NCBI RefSeq assembly: GCF_023159225.1
Contig: NC_063173.1
Coordinates: forward strand, 9,276,852-9,340,851
DNA length: 64,000 bases
Reading direction: 5' to 3'
From: Perognathus longimembris pacificus
Lineage: Eukaryota; Chordata; Mammalia; Rodentia; Heteromyidae
Below are positions 1-11,163 of this stretch, in pieces. The notes under the pieces were generated by a model. It did not search any database, was not told where the DNA came from, and was given only the letters and a program-made list of their open reading frames with translations. A program made the translations under genes and the position numbers. Numbering within the stretch: the first letter of the stretch is position 1; every line of letters starts with the position of its first letter.

Positions 1-337
1 TTGACTTTTATGTATATCCATTCTTCATCGACTTAGAATCTTTATTGAATGCTTATTATAATTAGACAATGTTGTCTAGAATGAGGGTTGACAGTGGATG
101 TGACAGAAAATTGATGTCAGACTGAAAAAATTCTAAGTGAGGTGAGGCGCTAGCATTAACGTCTCTGTAGACAATAAACATGGCTGAGCGCGGGATATGC
201 TTACGGAATGGTGTGTGGTAGCAATTTCCCAGGCTTGGCTGGGCAGCAGATTTGCTTGTAGGAAATATATTTCTTATTGAATTTATACATATAGGAATAG
301 GTTGGGCTATCTGTATTTCATTTACTTATTTTTGTTT
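1..337. other. Unique AT-rich sequence
   Basis: No repeat family, exon or RNA gene recognised. The sequence is AT-rich and has no long open frame. Confidence 0.5.
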
Positions 338-441
338 GAAAGAAAGTTTTGTTGTGTAGCCCTACCTGTCCTAGAACTTGGGATCCTTTACCTCAGCCTC
401 CTGAGTGTAATAATATAGGTGTGTGCCATTACACACGGCTT
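338..441 (-). mobile_element. B1 (7SL-derived) SINE relic
   Basis: On the + strand this reads as a reverse complement of a B1/Alu-type SINE: GTTGTGTAGCCCTACCTGTCCTAG, then CCTCAGCCTCCTGAGTG, then TAGGTGTGTGCCATTACAC. These correspond to the 7SL-derived body and the Pol III promoter end of the element in antisense. The middle is shortened and the copy is diverged, so it is an old insertion. Confidence 0.6.
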
Positions 442-480
442 GTGCTTTATGTTTTTCTTTCATGATTTTTCCATCTGCCT

Positions 481-735
481 GTCCCTCCCTCCCTTCCTCC
501 CCCTCCCTCCCTCCCTTCCCCTCTTTCCCTCCCTTCCTCCCTTCCTCCCTCCCTCCTTTTCTGCTTGCCTTCCTTCCTTCCTTCTTCCTTCTCCTGCCTT
601 GGCCTTTCTTTTTGCCTTGCTTTCTTTTTGCCTTCCTGCCTTCTTCCTTCCTGTTTCCTGCCTTCTTGCTTTTTTACCTCTCTCTCTCCCCACTTACTTC
701 CTTCTCCTCCTTTTCCTCTTTCTCTTTCTTAAAAA
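481..735. repeat. Imperfect (CCTT/CCCT)n pyrimidine tract
   Basis: About 255 bases are almost all C and T on the + strand, made of degraded CCTT and CCCT units with a few purine interruptions. It lies just beyond the 3' end of the antisense B1 relic after about 35 bases. Open frames here on both strands (proline/serine/phenylalanine-rich or arginine/glycine/glutamate-rich) are low-complexity artefacts. Confidence 0.85.
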
Positions 736-2775
736 AAATCCCTTGGAGAATTCTCACAGAGCCGATGGTGTCAATGTCTTACTGTAATAGTACTCATATA
801 CAGTGTAGCTACAAAGAACCAAGAAGACGATGCTAAGCGAGGGCTTGGAGGTTGGGAGCATAGAGGTTGGCTTCCCACCGGAGGTGGGCCTTGAAGTGGA
901 GGAAGGATGAGAAGGGTTTACACCCAAGAGTCTTTCATTGCTTGGACTGACTGACCCTAGTTGTGACTTCAGAGTTCAGCAGCGGTACCATGCTCTCTGC
1001 TGAGGAGTTTTCCACCCATGAGATCGGGTAGTAGCTATCTCTGGGTTCCTAAGCACCAGTGCCTACTTATCTCACCCCCATTCACTGTGTCAGTTTATAT
1101 TTGGTATGCAGTTGCTTCTCCTCTAGGATGTACACTCTGAGGAAGAGTTGGGAAGATCTTTTGTTTGCTCTTGGCACAGGTGTGACACACACAAGGCCGT
1201 CAAATCATTTTGTTGGAAGATGACTGGATCCCACATGGGGCCAGGAGCATCCATTTATAGAGTGAGACTAGCCTTTGGGTCTTCGGGGGCATGTGCACAC
1301 ACCGTTTGAAAATGGTCCAGTTGTGGCATAAACAGGAATGACTGGCTGTAGAGTAGCGCTCTGGGTGCATTCTTTCATCAAGTACATGTGGGACACCTTC
1401 AGATGGCTCAGACATTTGCTTGTAAGCGATCTGAATCCTGCCCTTACAGCCAGAGGTGGGCTGTGCATCCAACATGTATGCACTAGTTAAGGGGAAGGGG
1501 CAGGCAGACCAGCGTGCACAGCAGCCTGAACATGCACAACCAACACCACACATGGGTGTCAGCATCATGTGAGTGAGGCAGACGTGAAGTTGTTCCTGAT
1601 AGAGAAGAAAAATTCGGTCAGGCTTCAAAGGAGCAGAAACACGAGGAATTTTAGAATGTTTTTTTTCTTATTGAAACCCAGACAAATTTGAATCCTCTAC
1701 CTCTGATCAGCTAGTACCCAAGTCCTTCCATTGACTGGAAACTGCCTACCCTTAAGTCAGTAGCCTATTCTGCTTTGGATTATTATACAGTTAAAGCTAA
1801 GCTTTGTCTGCACGGTCATGCCTGTTACAGGGGGTGTATGATAAGTCAAATAAATTGTTCCCATCTCACAACTGCACATCTGTATGTGTACGCTGTCAAC
1901 TTGTACTAGAGTTTTGACCTTTGAAAGTCTTTGCTAGCGATCATGTTTATCTTACTCACTGTTAGTGCAGTGTATCAACTGAACACACACCCTTGGGGAT
2001 CTGGTGACTGAATGCCAAGGAGTGCATTCTCAGGACGACTTCCTCTTGCACAGGGAGTCTGGACCTTGGTGAACAGGAAGAGCAGGTGCGTGCTCTGAAA
2101 TGGATCAAGACAGCGTTATGACATGAGTGCTGAGGGTCAAGCATCCTTGCCTCTGAATATTATCTAGGAATGTACTGTACCATGACAGATATTGACCAGT
2201 TTCTCAAGTATGTGTAAGCTTTAAAAAACCGTATCAGAAGAATAATCCTCTGCTCTAAATTTAACAGTAGATGATGGCTGAATTGGAGTGAATGGCTCTT
2301 GGAATGGAATGCACATTCTTACTAGGAATCACACCTGATAGTGGTATCAAAACACATAGGTGACTGGAAATCCTTAGTACTCATGAGATTGGTCTAGCAA
2401 ATTGTGCACATATTCTACTTAAACCAGGCTCCCTCATGGACATCTTATCAAAGTGATTTTATCTGGTCATGCCTGAGATATGTTATATGGTGTATCACTG
2501 TACAATAATGCAAAATATGATGCTGCCAATAATAGAACTGTTTCTTCTTTTTTTTTTAGGTGAGAACTTGGCATTTTTTAACCTATGTTTACTTTCTTAG
2601 CAAAATATAGTGTTTTATATTTAATCTTAATTTTCTAAATTTAAAATTATTTATTTAATTATTTTATATTACTTTATGAAAAGACTAGTCAGTAGATTAT
2701 TTTCTATGACTCTTTCCTTTGGGCTTGTATCAGTATACCAGTTAATACTCTCCTGGATCTATAAATTTCTTTTTT
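736..2775. other. Unique sequence, no gene recognised
   Basis: About 2 kb without a repeat I can name. Short open frames such as 1200-1628 (minus) lack motifs and exon-like structure. The part after about 2570 is strongly AT-rich. Confidence 0.45.
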
Positions 2776-3115
2776 TTAAAAAAAATTTATTGTTGAAGTA
2801 ATCTACAGAGGGGCTACAGTTACATATGTAAGGCAGTAAGTACATTTCTTATCATTTTTTTTTACCACCTCCTTCTTTATACTCCCACCTTCCCCCCTCT
2901 CCTGTCCCCTCCTTGCCCTCCCCCCCCCCAGTTGTATAGTTGGTTTACAGAATACTGTCTTGTAAGTATTGCTGTTGCATTGGTTTGCCTTTTACCCTTC
3001 GTCTCTCCATTTTGGCGTTCCTCTTCCCTAGTTCCGATAAACATACATATAATACCCAGTGTACCGAAGTCTAGAATTGCTTCTTCTGATAACTTAGTCT
3101 CTTGCTCTGCAGATT
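2776..3115 (-). mobile_element. L1 3' UTR fragment, antisense
   Basis: The segment starts with an A/T run, then reads AGGGGCTACAGTTACATATG, a C-rich stretch near 2890-2930, then TTGTATAGTTGGTTTACAG and TGTCTTGTAAGTATTGCTG. The same order recurs at 13524, 19240, 44744 and 62579. At 19240 it continues into L1 ORF2, which identifies it as the 3' UTR and tail of a lineage-specific L1 inserted in antisense orientation. Confidence 0.75.
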
Positions 3116-3438
3116 TTACTTTATCAGACTAATGCTGAATTTAAAATAGACTTCCAGATGATTTCATTTCAACTGCTGAAGTGTGACTGATCCCAAAATA
3201 TGTAATGAGTCTAGGAGTCAATTGTTACTTTATTAGAGTATAAATTGGAATTTTTTCCCCCATCAAGTTAGTTTCTTTTAAGTTGGAACAACGCTGCACT
3301 AACCTGTACAGGGTTATCTTCTTTTGTCCAGATGTTGGTTTTAACCCTGTGGTCTGTTGAAGATGACTTAGTAAGATGCCCTCTCTGTGTCTGCAAACCA
3401 CATCTAACTTGGGAAATAGAACTAAGAAATGATTCCTG
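3116..3438. other. Unique sequence
   Basis: No recognisable repeat, exon or RNA gene. Confidence 0.4.
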
Positions 3439-3702
3439 CCAGGCAACGGTGGCTCACACCTGAAATCCTAGCTACTCAGGAGGCTGATAGCTGAGGGCTG
3501 TGGTTCAAAGCCAGCCAGGGCAGGAAAGTCCATGAGACTCTTAGCTCCAATTAGCAACTCAAAAAAGCCAGAAGTGAAGCTATAGTTCAAGTGGCAGAGC
3601 ACCAGTTGTGAGCAAGGCAGCTCGAGGACAGTGCCTAGGCCCCGAGTTCAAGCCCCAGAACTGGCACAGAGGAAAAAAGGAGAGAAAGGAAGAAAAAAGA
3701 GC
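3439..3702 (+). mobile_element. B1-Geo dimeric SINE
   Basis: Left half: GGTGGCTCACACCTGAAATCC and TACTCAGGAGGCTGATAG, a 7SL/B1-type promoter region. Right half: AGCCAGAAGTGAAGC, CAAGTGGCAGAGCACCAG and CCCGAGTTCAAGCCCCAG, the same right monomer seen in IDL-Geo copies. It ends in an impure A/G tail at about 3670-3702. It is a moderately diverged sense copy. Confidence 0.85.
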
Positions 3703-3971
3703 TCCGTATAACCAGAAACATATGAGGATACACAACTGAAACTACCGTTCCATGAATACATGGGCGAGCGTTTTACCCCAGCCGTTTTGTTAATTGAGAA
3801 AAGATGGAGGTTCCAAGATGGTGCCCAGCCTCCTCCCAGACACACCCAACTAAAAAATTGCAGAGTTCAGACCACGGTCAGTTCCTTAGCAAAACTGAGA
3901 TGTGTAATGGGATTCCCAAACCCCTGAGCTAGGATCTAGACAGGGCTATATTGAGTTAATGATACTCCTCT

Positions 3972-5600
3972 AACTAAGAAAGCACTAGGCAGATGGATTC
4001 ACTGGTAACTACTGCCAAATATTTATGGAAGAAATGATACTAATTTGCTGTGCTCCCTTCTGAAAAAGAGAAGCAAAGGGAATGGGTGTGACTCCCTCTG
4101 TGTGGTCACTCCTATCAGATCAAAATACTTTGAGAAAGGAAAACTACCAATCAATAGCTCCCATGATGATAAGTGCAACAAATTCAGCAAAACATTAGCA
4201 AATGAAATCAACAAATATAAAAAAATTCAAGATACAAACAAGTGGGGTTTATTCAGTTATAGAGGGCCAATAACCCATTTCAAAATTAATCTTCCTAATT
4301 CACCACATCAGCAGATTGGAAAGAAAATCAGACTAAATTGTTGAGGAGAAAGAATCTGATAAAGGCTCATACATTATCCATTACTGATAAGAACTGTCAG
4401 CACACTAGGAAAGAGAAGTTTCTTCTTGATAAAGTATATCTCATTCATATCTTCAGATAACATTATACTTAATAAGGAGAAGCTACACGCTTTCTCCCTA
4501 GATTGGAAATATTATAAGAAAGCTACCTCTTACCACTCCCATCCAATATTGCATTGTAAATCCTAGCAAATGATGTAATTCAAGAAAAGATAATGAAAGG
4601 AATACAGATTTGGAACAAAGTAGTAAAAACCATTTTTATTTGCAGATGATATGATCATCAATGTAGAAAATCCCAAAGACATGAGAAAAACCTTCTGGAA
4701 CTAATAAGTGATTTTCAAAGTGGCAAGAGACTTTAGTAGTGAATACAATACTAATACTCAAAAGCCAATTGCCTTCTTATATGCCAGGAACATACACTGA
4801 GAATTTGAAATTGAAAACATAATTCTATTTTTATTCGCACCAAAACAATGAAATGGGTCTAAATCTAATAATGCATAGCATCTACTTGGGGAAAACTGAA
4901 ATTGATGAAAGAAGTAAAAGTGTATGTGAGTAGGTGGAGAGAGATTTCATGTTCCTAGATTCAAATATCAAATGTTAAGTGTGTGATTGATAAATGTATT
5001 ATCATTACAATAAAAGTCCCAGCCCTCATTTTGTGATTTTTAAACACATTTTAAAGTTGATATGAAAAGGAAAAAGATCCAGAGTAGCACATAGCACAGA
5101 TACACAGCTGATTCTGACTCTACCCATAATAAAACTAATAAAAATGGTATTGCCAAAATAATAAATAGATCAAAAGAATGGAGTAGATACCTCAGAATTA
5201 GACCCAGCAAACACAGATAATTGAACTTTGAAAAAGGAGCAAGAAGAATTCAATAGGGAGAGTATTTGTAATAAATACTTCTGGAGCAATTAGGAATCCA
5301 CATGTAAAAAAGTACACAAAGACCATATATCACTTATAACAATTCAAAATTGACCATACTCTTAAATATAAAATATGAAACTGTATGATGTTAGAATGCT
5401 GGACAGAATTCATCATATTCATCAAAACCCAAAGAACATATAGCCTGAGTGAATCCTAAAGTAATGTGTGTAGTTTACTCAAACTACACACATTACATAA
5501 CGACCTGCTAATGTAGGTATATTCATTGAATATTGACACTAGGGAGAATTTACATGTGTGGAAGATGGGATATTTAGGAACTTCACAGTTATCTATTTTC
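3972..5600 (+). mobile_element. Degenerate L1 fragment (ORF2 RT to 3' UTR)
   Basis: The segment begins with a remnant of the L1 passage AAGAAAGCACTAGGCAGATGG..ATTCACTG, follows reverse-transcriptase coding sequence, and retains the RT active-site codons for F-A-D-D at 4639-4650 (TTTGCAGATGAT). It continues through the ORF2 C-terminal part to 3' UTR-like sequence near 5400-5560. The longest frame left is about 100 codons (4045-4344). Many frameshifts and stops show that it is dead and old. The 3' boundary is approximate. Confidence 0.75.
5461..5496. repeat. Perfect 16-bp inverted repeat, 4-base loop
   Basis: The left arm GTAATGTGTGTAGTTT (5461-5476) is the exact reverse complement of AAACTACACACATTAC (5481-5496), with loop ACTC. 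It lies in the decayed 3' part of the L1 relic. Confidence 0.95.
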
Positions 5601-5871
5601 TTAGATTTAATAAAATTTTGTTATAAAAACAAGACTCATTAACTAAAACCTCTTTATCTCCTAAAATGTGGTATTATGTATGTATATATATATATATCAT
5701 TTATTAAGTCCTTGATTGGTCCATATTTAAACCTTGTATTGTATGTCTTTTATTGAATATAATTAATATCACTCAATGAACTTCCTTTTTCAGATTTTTT
5801 CACGTGTTTAATACAATTTTCCCTATCCTTGTGAACTGGAAATCCTTTGAAAGAAACCCTCCCATCTATTC
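5601..5871. other. AT-rich unique sequence with short (TA)n
   Basis: An AT-rich spacer between two L1 relics, with a short TATATA run near 5681-5697. No gene signal. Confidence 0.5.
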
Positions 5872-6425
5872 TTTAAAATTTTTATTTGTATATATTAATT
5901 GTACACGTATTTATTGTGATACTTCCATATATACACATATTATACATTGATCAGATTCACTCGCTATCATCTTTCCATCTGCAAATAAAGATAACTTAAG
6001 CTCTTCATTTCCCGTTCATTCGTTTCCTTTTTTTTTTTTTCTCTTGTCTCCTGTTCTGACTGGGAATTCAAATTCTTTACTGAATAGGAGTGGAGGACTA
6101 GACAGTCTTACCTCATTGCTAACTGCAGAGGAAATGGTTTCAGGGTTTTTCTGTTTCCTATAATGTTGGCTACAGGTTTATCATATGTGGCCTATAGTAT
6201 ATTGCGAAATGTCTCTTCTATTTGTTTCTTCAGAGCTTTTATCATGACGAGATATTAGATATTGTCAAATTCTTTTTCTACATCTGCTGAGATAATTATG
6301 TGTCCTTTGTCTTTTATTCTGTTTATATGCTACATAACATAGGTTGATTCGTATATGTTGACCCATATTTACATTTCTGGAATCAAATCAAATTGATCCC
6401 AGTATATAATCTTTTTGATGGATTT
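5872..6425 (-). mobile_element. Old L1 fragment, antisense
   Basis: The first part (about 5875-5990) resembles an L1 3' UTR in antisense and matches in reverse the segment near 25320-25400. The second part (about 6055-6425) is antisense ORF2: TTCTACATCTGCTGAGATAA, TTTATTCTGTTTATATGCT and TGATTCGTATATGTTGA are typical of the RT region. The middle of the element is missing. There is no open reading frame. Confidence 0.7.
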
Positions 6426-6519
6426 TCAACTTTAAAGCCTTCTCTCTTTCCCCATTTGCAATGTCCTCGTGATTTTCTATACCAGATACACTTCACGGGG
6501 ATAAATGACTATATGTTTT

Positions 6520-6743
6520 TGTGCTGGTCATGGGGCTTGAACTGAGAGCTTGAGTGCTGCCCCTGAGCTTTTATGCCTAAGGCTTACACTCGCTGCCATT
6601 TGAGCCACAGTTCCACTTGCAACTTGTTGGTCGTTAATTGGATATGAGACTTTCCTGCCTGAGCTAGCTTCGAACAGTGATCCTCAGATCTCAATCTCCT
6701 AAGTAGCTAGGATTACAGGGTTGAGCTACTGGTGCCTAGCTAA
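6520..6743 (-). mobile_element. B1-Geo dimeric SINE, antisense, diverged
   Basis: Antisense order: GCTGGTCATGGGGCTTGAACTG (right-monomer end), GCCATTTGAGCCACAGTTCC, GTTAATTGGATATGAGAC, GATCCTCAGATCTCAATCTCC, TAGCTAGGATTACAGG (left-monomer start). Confidence 0.8.
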
Positions 6744-7737
6744 GCTTTCATATTTCTTAAGAGTACACCCTGATCTACACAGAGAAAGAGAGTGAGAGAT
6801 ACTTTGAAAATCAAACACATATATTAGAAAGGAGCCTAATTAATTTATACACAAGTTTATCTAAGGAAATTAGGGACCTGAAATGTAGTTAAAGAAAGTA
6901 GGCATACCGTGTCATCTGCTATCTTAAATTCTATGTTTCTCTTTTACTTTCTTTCTTTTAAGAAGGAAGAACCCCCATCCTTTTCTACACACGTATTTGT
7001 GTGTCAAAAATACGTGAATTAGAAGTTGGCTTTCAATGCCAGAATCCAGGGTAGACTTAACCAAGTTGCAGAATTCTGGAAGCAGAGCTATGACAGCAAT
7101 TTTAGGTCTCTGCTAGACCTTGACTTACTTCAGTAAGTCACCCTCAGAAGTGGGCATTTGGGCCCTTTTCACTACTGTTGGAGTCTGCTTACTTGAAAAT
7201 TCTCTCTGATTAAACTCTATTTCATAAATACTGAATACTGGAGTAGATAAATAATGTACTCTTCTTTCCTTGATGAACTTCAAAGTTTTCTAACATGTTC
7301 ATATAGACAAATTCAGTTTGATCTTTGTTTCAACAAGCACCAAACTTATTCATAGGCCTAAGAGAGACTTTTTTGTGGAGGGCAGGGAAGCTTCTCTGGC
7401 CCGACTGCTTCCTTATAGTTCTCCCATTAGAAATCTTCTATACTCATCACAGAGCTCCAAATATTCAAATACACAGTTCAGGTCCCTACTGAGTCTTTGG
7501 TTTTGGGAGACTGATCATCTCAGATTCTTAAACAACTCCTTAGTCTTAGTTACAAGTCCTCTCAACTTCTTAGTCATTCTCCTTTGACTTCATTCTCATT
7601 AACCGAAGGCTGGTACTTTGGGTATAGTCTGCGAAACACAGGTCTATTTTTTTCTTGACTTACAAATACTTCTTTTGTATGAATACAGATAACCAGGATG
7701 TATGGTATTTTGTCCAGGAAAATATGAAACATGTCTT

Positions 7738-7743
<6 letters not shown>
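6744..7743. other. Unique sequence, no gene recognised
   Basis: About 1 kb with no repeat named. The open frame at 7318-7587 (+) has no recognisable domain. Confidence 0.4.

Positions 7744-7798
<55 letters not shown>
7744..7798. repeat. (TG)n microsatellite
   Basis: About 27 uninterrupted GT units, directly abutting the 3' end of the antisense SINE that begins at 7799. Confidence 0.97.
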
Positions 7799-7799
<1 letters not shown>

Positions 7800-8012
7800 C
7801 TGGTACTGGAGCTTGAACTTAGAACCTGGTCACTGTCCCTTAGCGGTTTTGCTCAAGGCTGGCTCTCTATCAATCTTAGCGACAGTTCCACTTTTGGCTT
7901 AGTTTGAAGGTTGACATGCTTTTTTATGACTGGGCTGGCTTTGAACCATACTCCTCAGATCACAGACTCCTGAGTAGCTAGGATTATAGGCAGGAGCCAC
8001 AGATGCTCAGTA
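7799..8012 (-). mobile_element. B1-Geo dimeric SINE, antisense
   Basis: TTCTGGTACTGGAGCTTGAAC marks the right-monomer end, followed by GCTCAAGGCTGGCTCTCTA, then GGGCTGGCTTTGAACC and TGAGTAGCTAGGATTATAGG of the left monomer. Its 3' tail has been replaced or extended by the adjacent (TG)n. Confidence 0.85.
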
Positions 8013-8129
8013 AATTGAAATTTACTTGTGGATCTTAAGTAGTGGACATTACATTTTTATTCTTAAGGTCTCTCAAATTGCATGCTTAGCCCTTAATTCC
8101 AACCTGTTGCAATTCATCCTGAATTGATT

Positions 8130-8525
8130 ATTATACTGATTACCTTTTTCATTTTTTGTATTAATAGATTTTATTAGTCTGAGGATCAGTCAAAGTATCA
8201 TCAGTTATATTGAAAGATAAGTGTTAAATATCAGAGGCTACAACAAAAGAAGCACCAGGAATCAAAGTGGGTACTTGGAAGAGGTGGGGTGAAGCCAAGG
8301 GGGGAGGGGTAGGCAAATGAAGAAGAGAGGAGTAGGGGAAATGAATCACAAATTCAATGTATATACTATTACATTAAGAAACATAAGGGAAGATTGGTTG
8401 AGAGGGATGGGTGAGAATGTTGAAAGGACTGACATTGATCAAGGTGCATTGTATTCATAAACTGTTAAATGGCGAGCCTTTTGTACAGCTACTTGAAAAT
8501 AATTAAAAAATTAATACTAGGGGCT
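8130..8525 (+). mobile_element. L1 3' UTR fragment (older type)
   Basis: A purine-rich segment (8270-8345) is followed by GATGGGTGAGAATGTTGAAAG, TGACATTGATCAAGGTGCATT and an A-rich end TTGTACAGCTACTTGAAAATA. The last part closely resembles 25290-25420. Purine-rich 3' UTR followed by this terminus fits an L1 3' end. Where it begins is uncertain. Confidence 0.55.
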
Positions 8526-8837
8526 AATAAAATACAAAGCACTGTTTGTTGCCACTGCTATATGTTCATTGTGGATTGGCTGGGAATCCACATTTATATC
8601 CTCAACAGACAGGGTTAGGAATTAGAGTCAAAGCCTTATGTAGAAGCAGGATGACAATGCTGGCAATCAGCTTGGAAGTCATATACATTGTTTTTGCTTC
8701 TTAGCTGGAATTAGTTTTATTCCCTTGAAAAGCACACGGAAGTTAGAAATTATAATCCTGTCATGGATACTTCATAAATAGTGCCATTGACCGTCACATC
8801 ATGACCTATATATTTTGATATAATAATGAGTAAAACA

Positions 8838-9055
8838 GGCTGGGAATATGGCCCAGTGGTAGAGTGCTTGCCTCATATACATGAAGCCCTGGGTTCGATT
8901 CCCCAGCACCACATATATAGAAAAAAGCCAGAAGAGGCGCTGTGGCTCAAGTGGCAGAGTGCTAGCCTTGAGCAAAAAGAAGCCAAGGACAGTGCTCAGG
9001 CCCTGAGTTTAAGCCCCAGGAGTGGCAAAAAAAAACAAAAAAAAAAACAACAACC
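8838..9055 (+). mobile_element. IDL-Geo SINE
   Basis: A complete dimer. The left tRNA/ID-like monomer starts GGCTGGGAATATGGCC and has an intact Pol III B box GGTTCGATTCC at 8892-8902. The right monomer carries GCGCTGTGGCTCAAGTGG and AGAGTGCTAGCCTTGAGC. It ends in an A-rich tail interrupted by C. A possible TSD is AGTAAAAC, near 8828-8835 and again just past the tail near 9076. A 154-codon frame crosses the SINE into unique sequence and is not a gene. Confidence 0.93.
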
Positions 9056-9379
9056 CCCAAACAAATCAAAAATTAGTAAAACCATGTTGACTAAGTATCA
9101 CAGGAAGAAACAGCGCCTTCTGGAAGGGCGTGGGTGCATTCATCTGCGCTCCTTGAGGCTGAGAGGAGAGTTCTTATGCGTTTGGGTGTTCTATCGTCAC
9201 ATTTCCCAGCTTCTTCACAGACAATCACCAGGGAGGAAGGCGAAACCCTTGTTGAAGTTTGCCAGTAGGCTAAGTGCCTTGGAGTGCTGAAAGGGCTATA
9301 AGGAAAATCTGAGTTCCAGTCTTTGTAATTCTGTAGCCTTTGAAACACAGGCAAATAAATGTCCTCTGGGTCTCAAGCT
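9056..9379. other. Unique sequence
   Basis: No repeat or exon recognised. Confidence 0.4.
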
Positions 9380-9592
9380 TTTTTATTTTTGTGGCAGTCC
9401 TGGGGCTTGAACTGAGGGCCTAGGTGCTGTCCCTGAGCTTTTGTGCTCAACACAAATATTCTACCATTTGAGCCACAACTCCACTTCCATCTTATGGACT
9501 TTCTTGCCAAGGCTGGCTTTGAACCTTGATCCTCAGATTTCAGAGTCTTGAGTAGCTAAGATTATAGGTGTGAGGCTTTATTATCTGGCTGA
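9380..9592 (-). mobile_element. B1-Geo dimeric SINE, antisense
   Basis: GGCAGTCCTGGGGCTTGAACTG, then TTTGAGCCACAACTCCACTT, GGCTGGCTTTGAACCTTG and TTGAGTAGCTAAGATTATAGG in antisense order. The tail is an impure T run at 9380-9390. Confidence 0.85.
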
Positions 9593-10641
9593 AAATTCAC
9601 CTTTTTAAGCTAAAAAAATTAAGTCAAGATAATTTTAAAAAGTATCTCTAGTCCTCTCTAGATTCAAAATTATAAGATAAAACACTTATTTTGCTTCTCT
9701 AATTCTTCATTATAATAATAAGCAATTTGTGGCATCATTAGTTCTTAGGGAATGCTGGCAGGCAGATCATTATTGTCAATCCCATAAGGGAGGAAAGATT
9801 GAGAGAGAACGGGGTGAACTTCTGAAGTGGGGTGTGTATGGAATCCAGTTGAGGGTACTGACAATACTTGCAGGAAAGGAAGCAGAGTACTGTCTCCAAA
9901 CAGCATTGCGGTTCCTTTGTCTGTGAGTACAGGAAAGAACCCCCCGCGCAGTAGAGTATTATTTCCAACTGTCCACTCTTCTTCCTATGAGATTATAAGG
10001 TTGTGTACTTTGGCATCAGACTGGACTTTGTATCTTAGTTTGGCCCACAAAATGTAGATACAAGGCATGTATGCTGGGCAGAATCATGAAGAGATAGCTA
10101 TCCATGGTATTCGCATTGCTTCTCCATGGCTGCTTCGGAATAGCATGCCCCTGAGGTGTCTTGCTTCATTCTGGATGCAAGAAGGATGACACATGGAGGA
10201 GAGCTACAGCCAAACCGTGGCCTGTTAACATGTGACATGCTAGAGAAAGCAACCTCTGGTGGAAGCCATAGAAGTAAGGGGTTGTCTCCTCCTTCAGCAT
10301 CACCTTGTGGAAGCTCAATGATCCCTGGGCTGGACCGTAGGTGAGTGTCGCAAACCCTGAGTCTAAGAAGTTTGAAGGAAAGGGAGATTTTAAAGATTGA
10401 TAAGGTTTTCAAGTACAGTGTGGGAGAAAGGGACATTAACCAAGAGGACTATTTGGTTTGGGAACCAGGTAATGCAAGCAGGAAGCTTTTGTATCTAAAT
10501 AGTTACTTAATGATAAGACATTATCATGAAACATTAAATTCTAGCAAGTGAATTCAGTACTGTCTGTGGAAATAAAGTCTATGACTGTGCCAAACAAACA
10601 CCGAGTTAGGACGTAAAGGAGAAAGCAGTGTTTAAAAAATA
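9593..10641. other. Unique sequence, no gene recognised
   Basis: About 1 kb. Overlapping short frames on both strands (9729-10551) have no domain, and their reciprocal overlap argues against coding. Confidence 0.45.
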
Positions 10642-10850
10642 GGGCTGGGGATATAGCCTAGTGGCAAGAGTGCCTGCCTCGGATACACGAGGCCCTAGGT
10701 TCGATTCCCCAGCACCACATATGCAGAAAACGGCCAGAAGCGGTGCTGTGGCTTAAGTGGCAGAGTGCTAGCCTTGAGCGGGAAGAAGCCAGGGACAGTG
10801 CTCAGGCCCTGAGTCCAAGGCCCAGGACTGGCCAAAAAAAAAAAAAAAAT
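10642..10850 (+). mobile_element. IDL-Geo SINE
   Basis: A full dimer starting GGGCTGGGGATATAGCC. An intact B box GGTTCGATTCC lies at 10698-10708. The right monomer AGAGTGCTAGCCTTGAGCGG ends ACTGGCC plus a run of A. The copy is little diverged, so it is a young member. Confidence 0.95.
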
Positions 10851-10867
10851 AAATAAGTGTACCCTAG

Positions 10868-11102
10868 CCTTAGCTCTAGTGGCTTAGCTATTCAGGAAGC
10901 TGAGAGCAGAGGATCAATTGGAAGTCAGCCTAGGCAAGAAAGTCTGTGAGACTGTGATTAACGTCAATTAATAGGAAAGTCTGTGCTACTCCAATTAACG
11001 AGCAAAAGGCTGAACGTGGAGGTGCGCCTGAAGAGGTAGAGCACCATTCTCCAGTGAAAAAGCTATAGGAGGCATGACGCCCTGAGTTCAAGCCTCAGTA
11101 CC
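10868..11102 (+). mobile_element. B1-Geo dimeric SINE, diverged
   Basis: GCTATTCAGGAAGCTGAGAG, CTAGGCAAGAAAGTCTGTGAG, CTCCAATTAACGAGC and CGCCCTGAGTTCAAGCC follow the family order with many changes, including a short internal duplication of GAAAGTCTGTG near 10938-10985. It is followed directly by (CA)n. Confidence 0.75.
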
Positions 11103-11157
<55 letters not shown>

Positions 11158-11163
11158 ACACAC
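11103..11163. repeat. (CA)n microsatellite
   Basis: About 30 CA units with one interruption near 11151, starting at the 3' end of the preceding sense SINE. Confidence 0.97.

Noticed and set aside
419..836. 122- and 137-codon frames and a minus 77-codon frame
   Set aside because: Low-complexity pyrimidine tract read in several frames.
8892..8902. Intact tRNA-type Pol III B box, possible tRNA gene
   Set aside because: It is part of the IDL-Geo SINE promoter. No cloverleaf or acceptor stem is present.
8826..9290. 154-codon + frame
   Set aside because: First two thirds are the IDL-Geo SINE; the rest is unique sequence without a domain. The same SINE peptide appears in the minus frame at 53665-54045.
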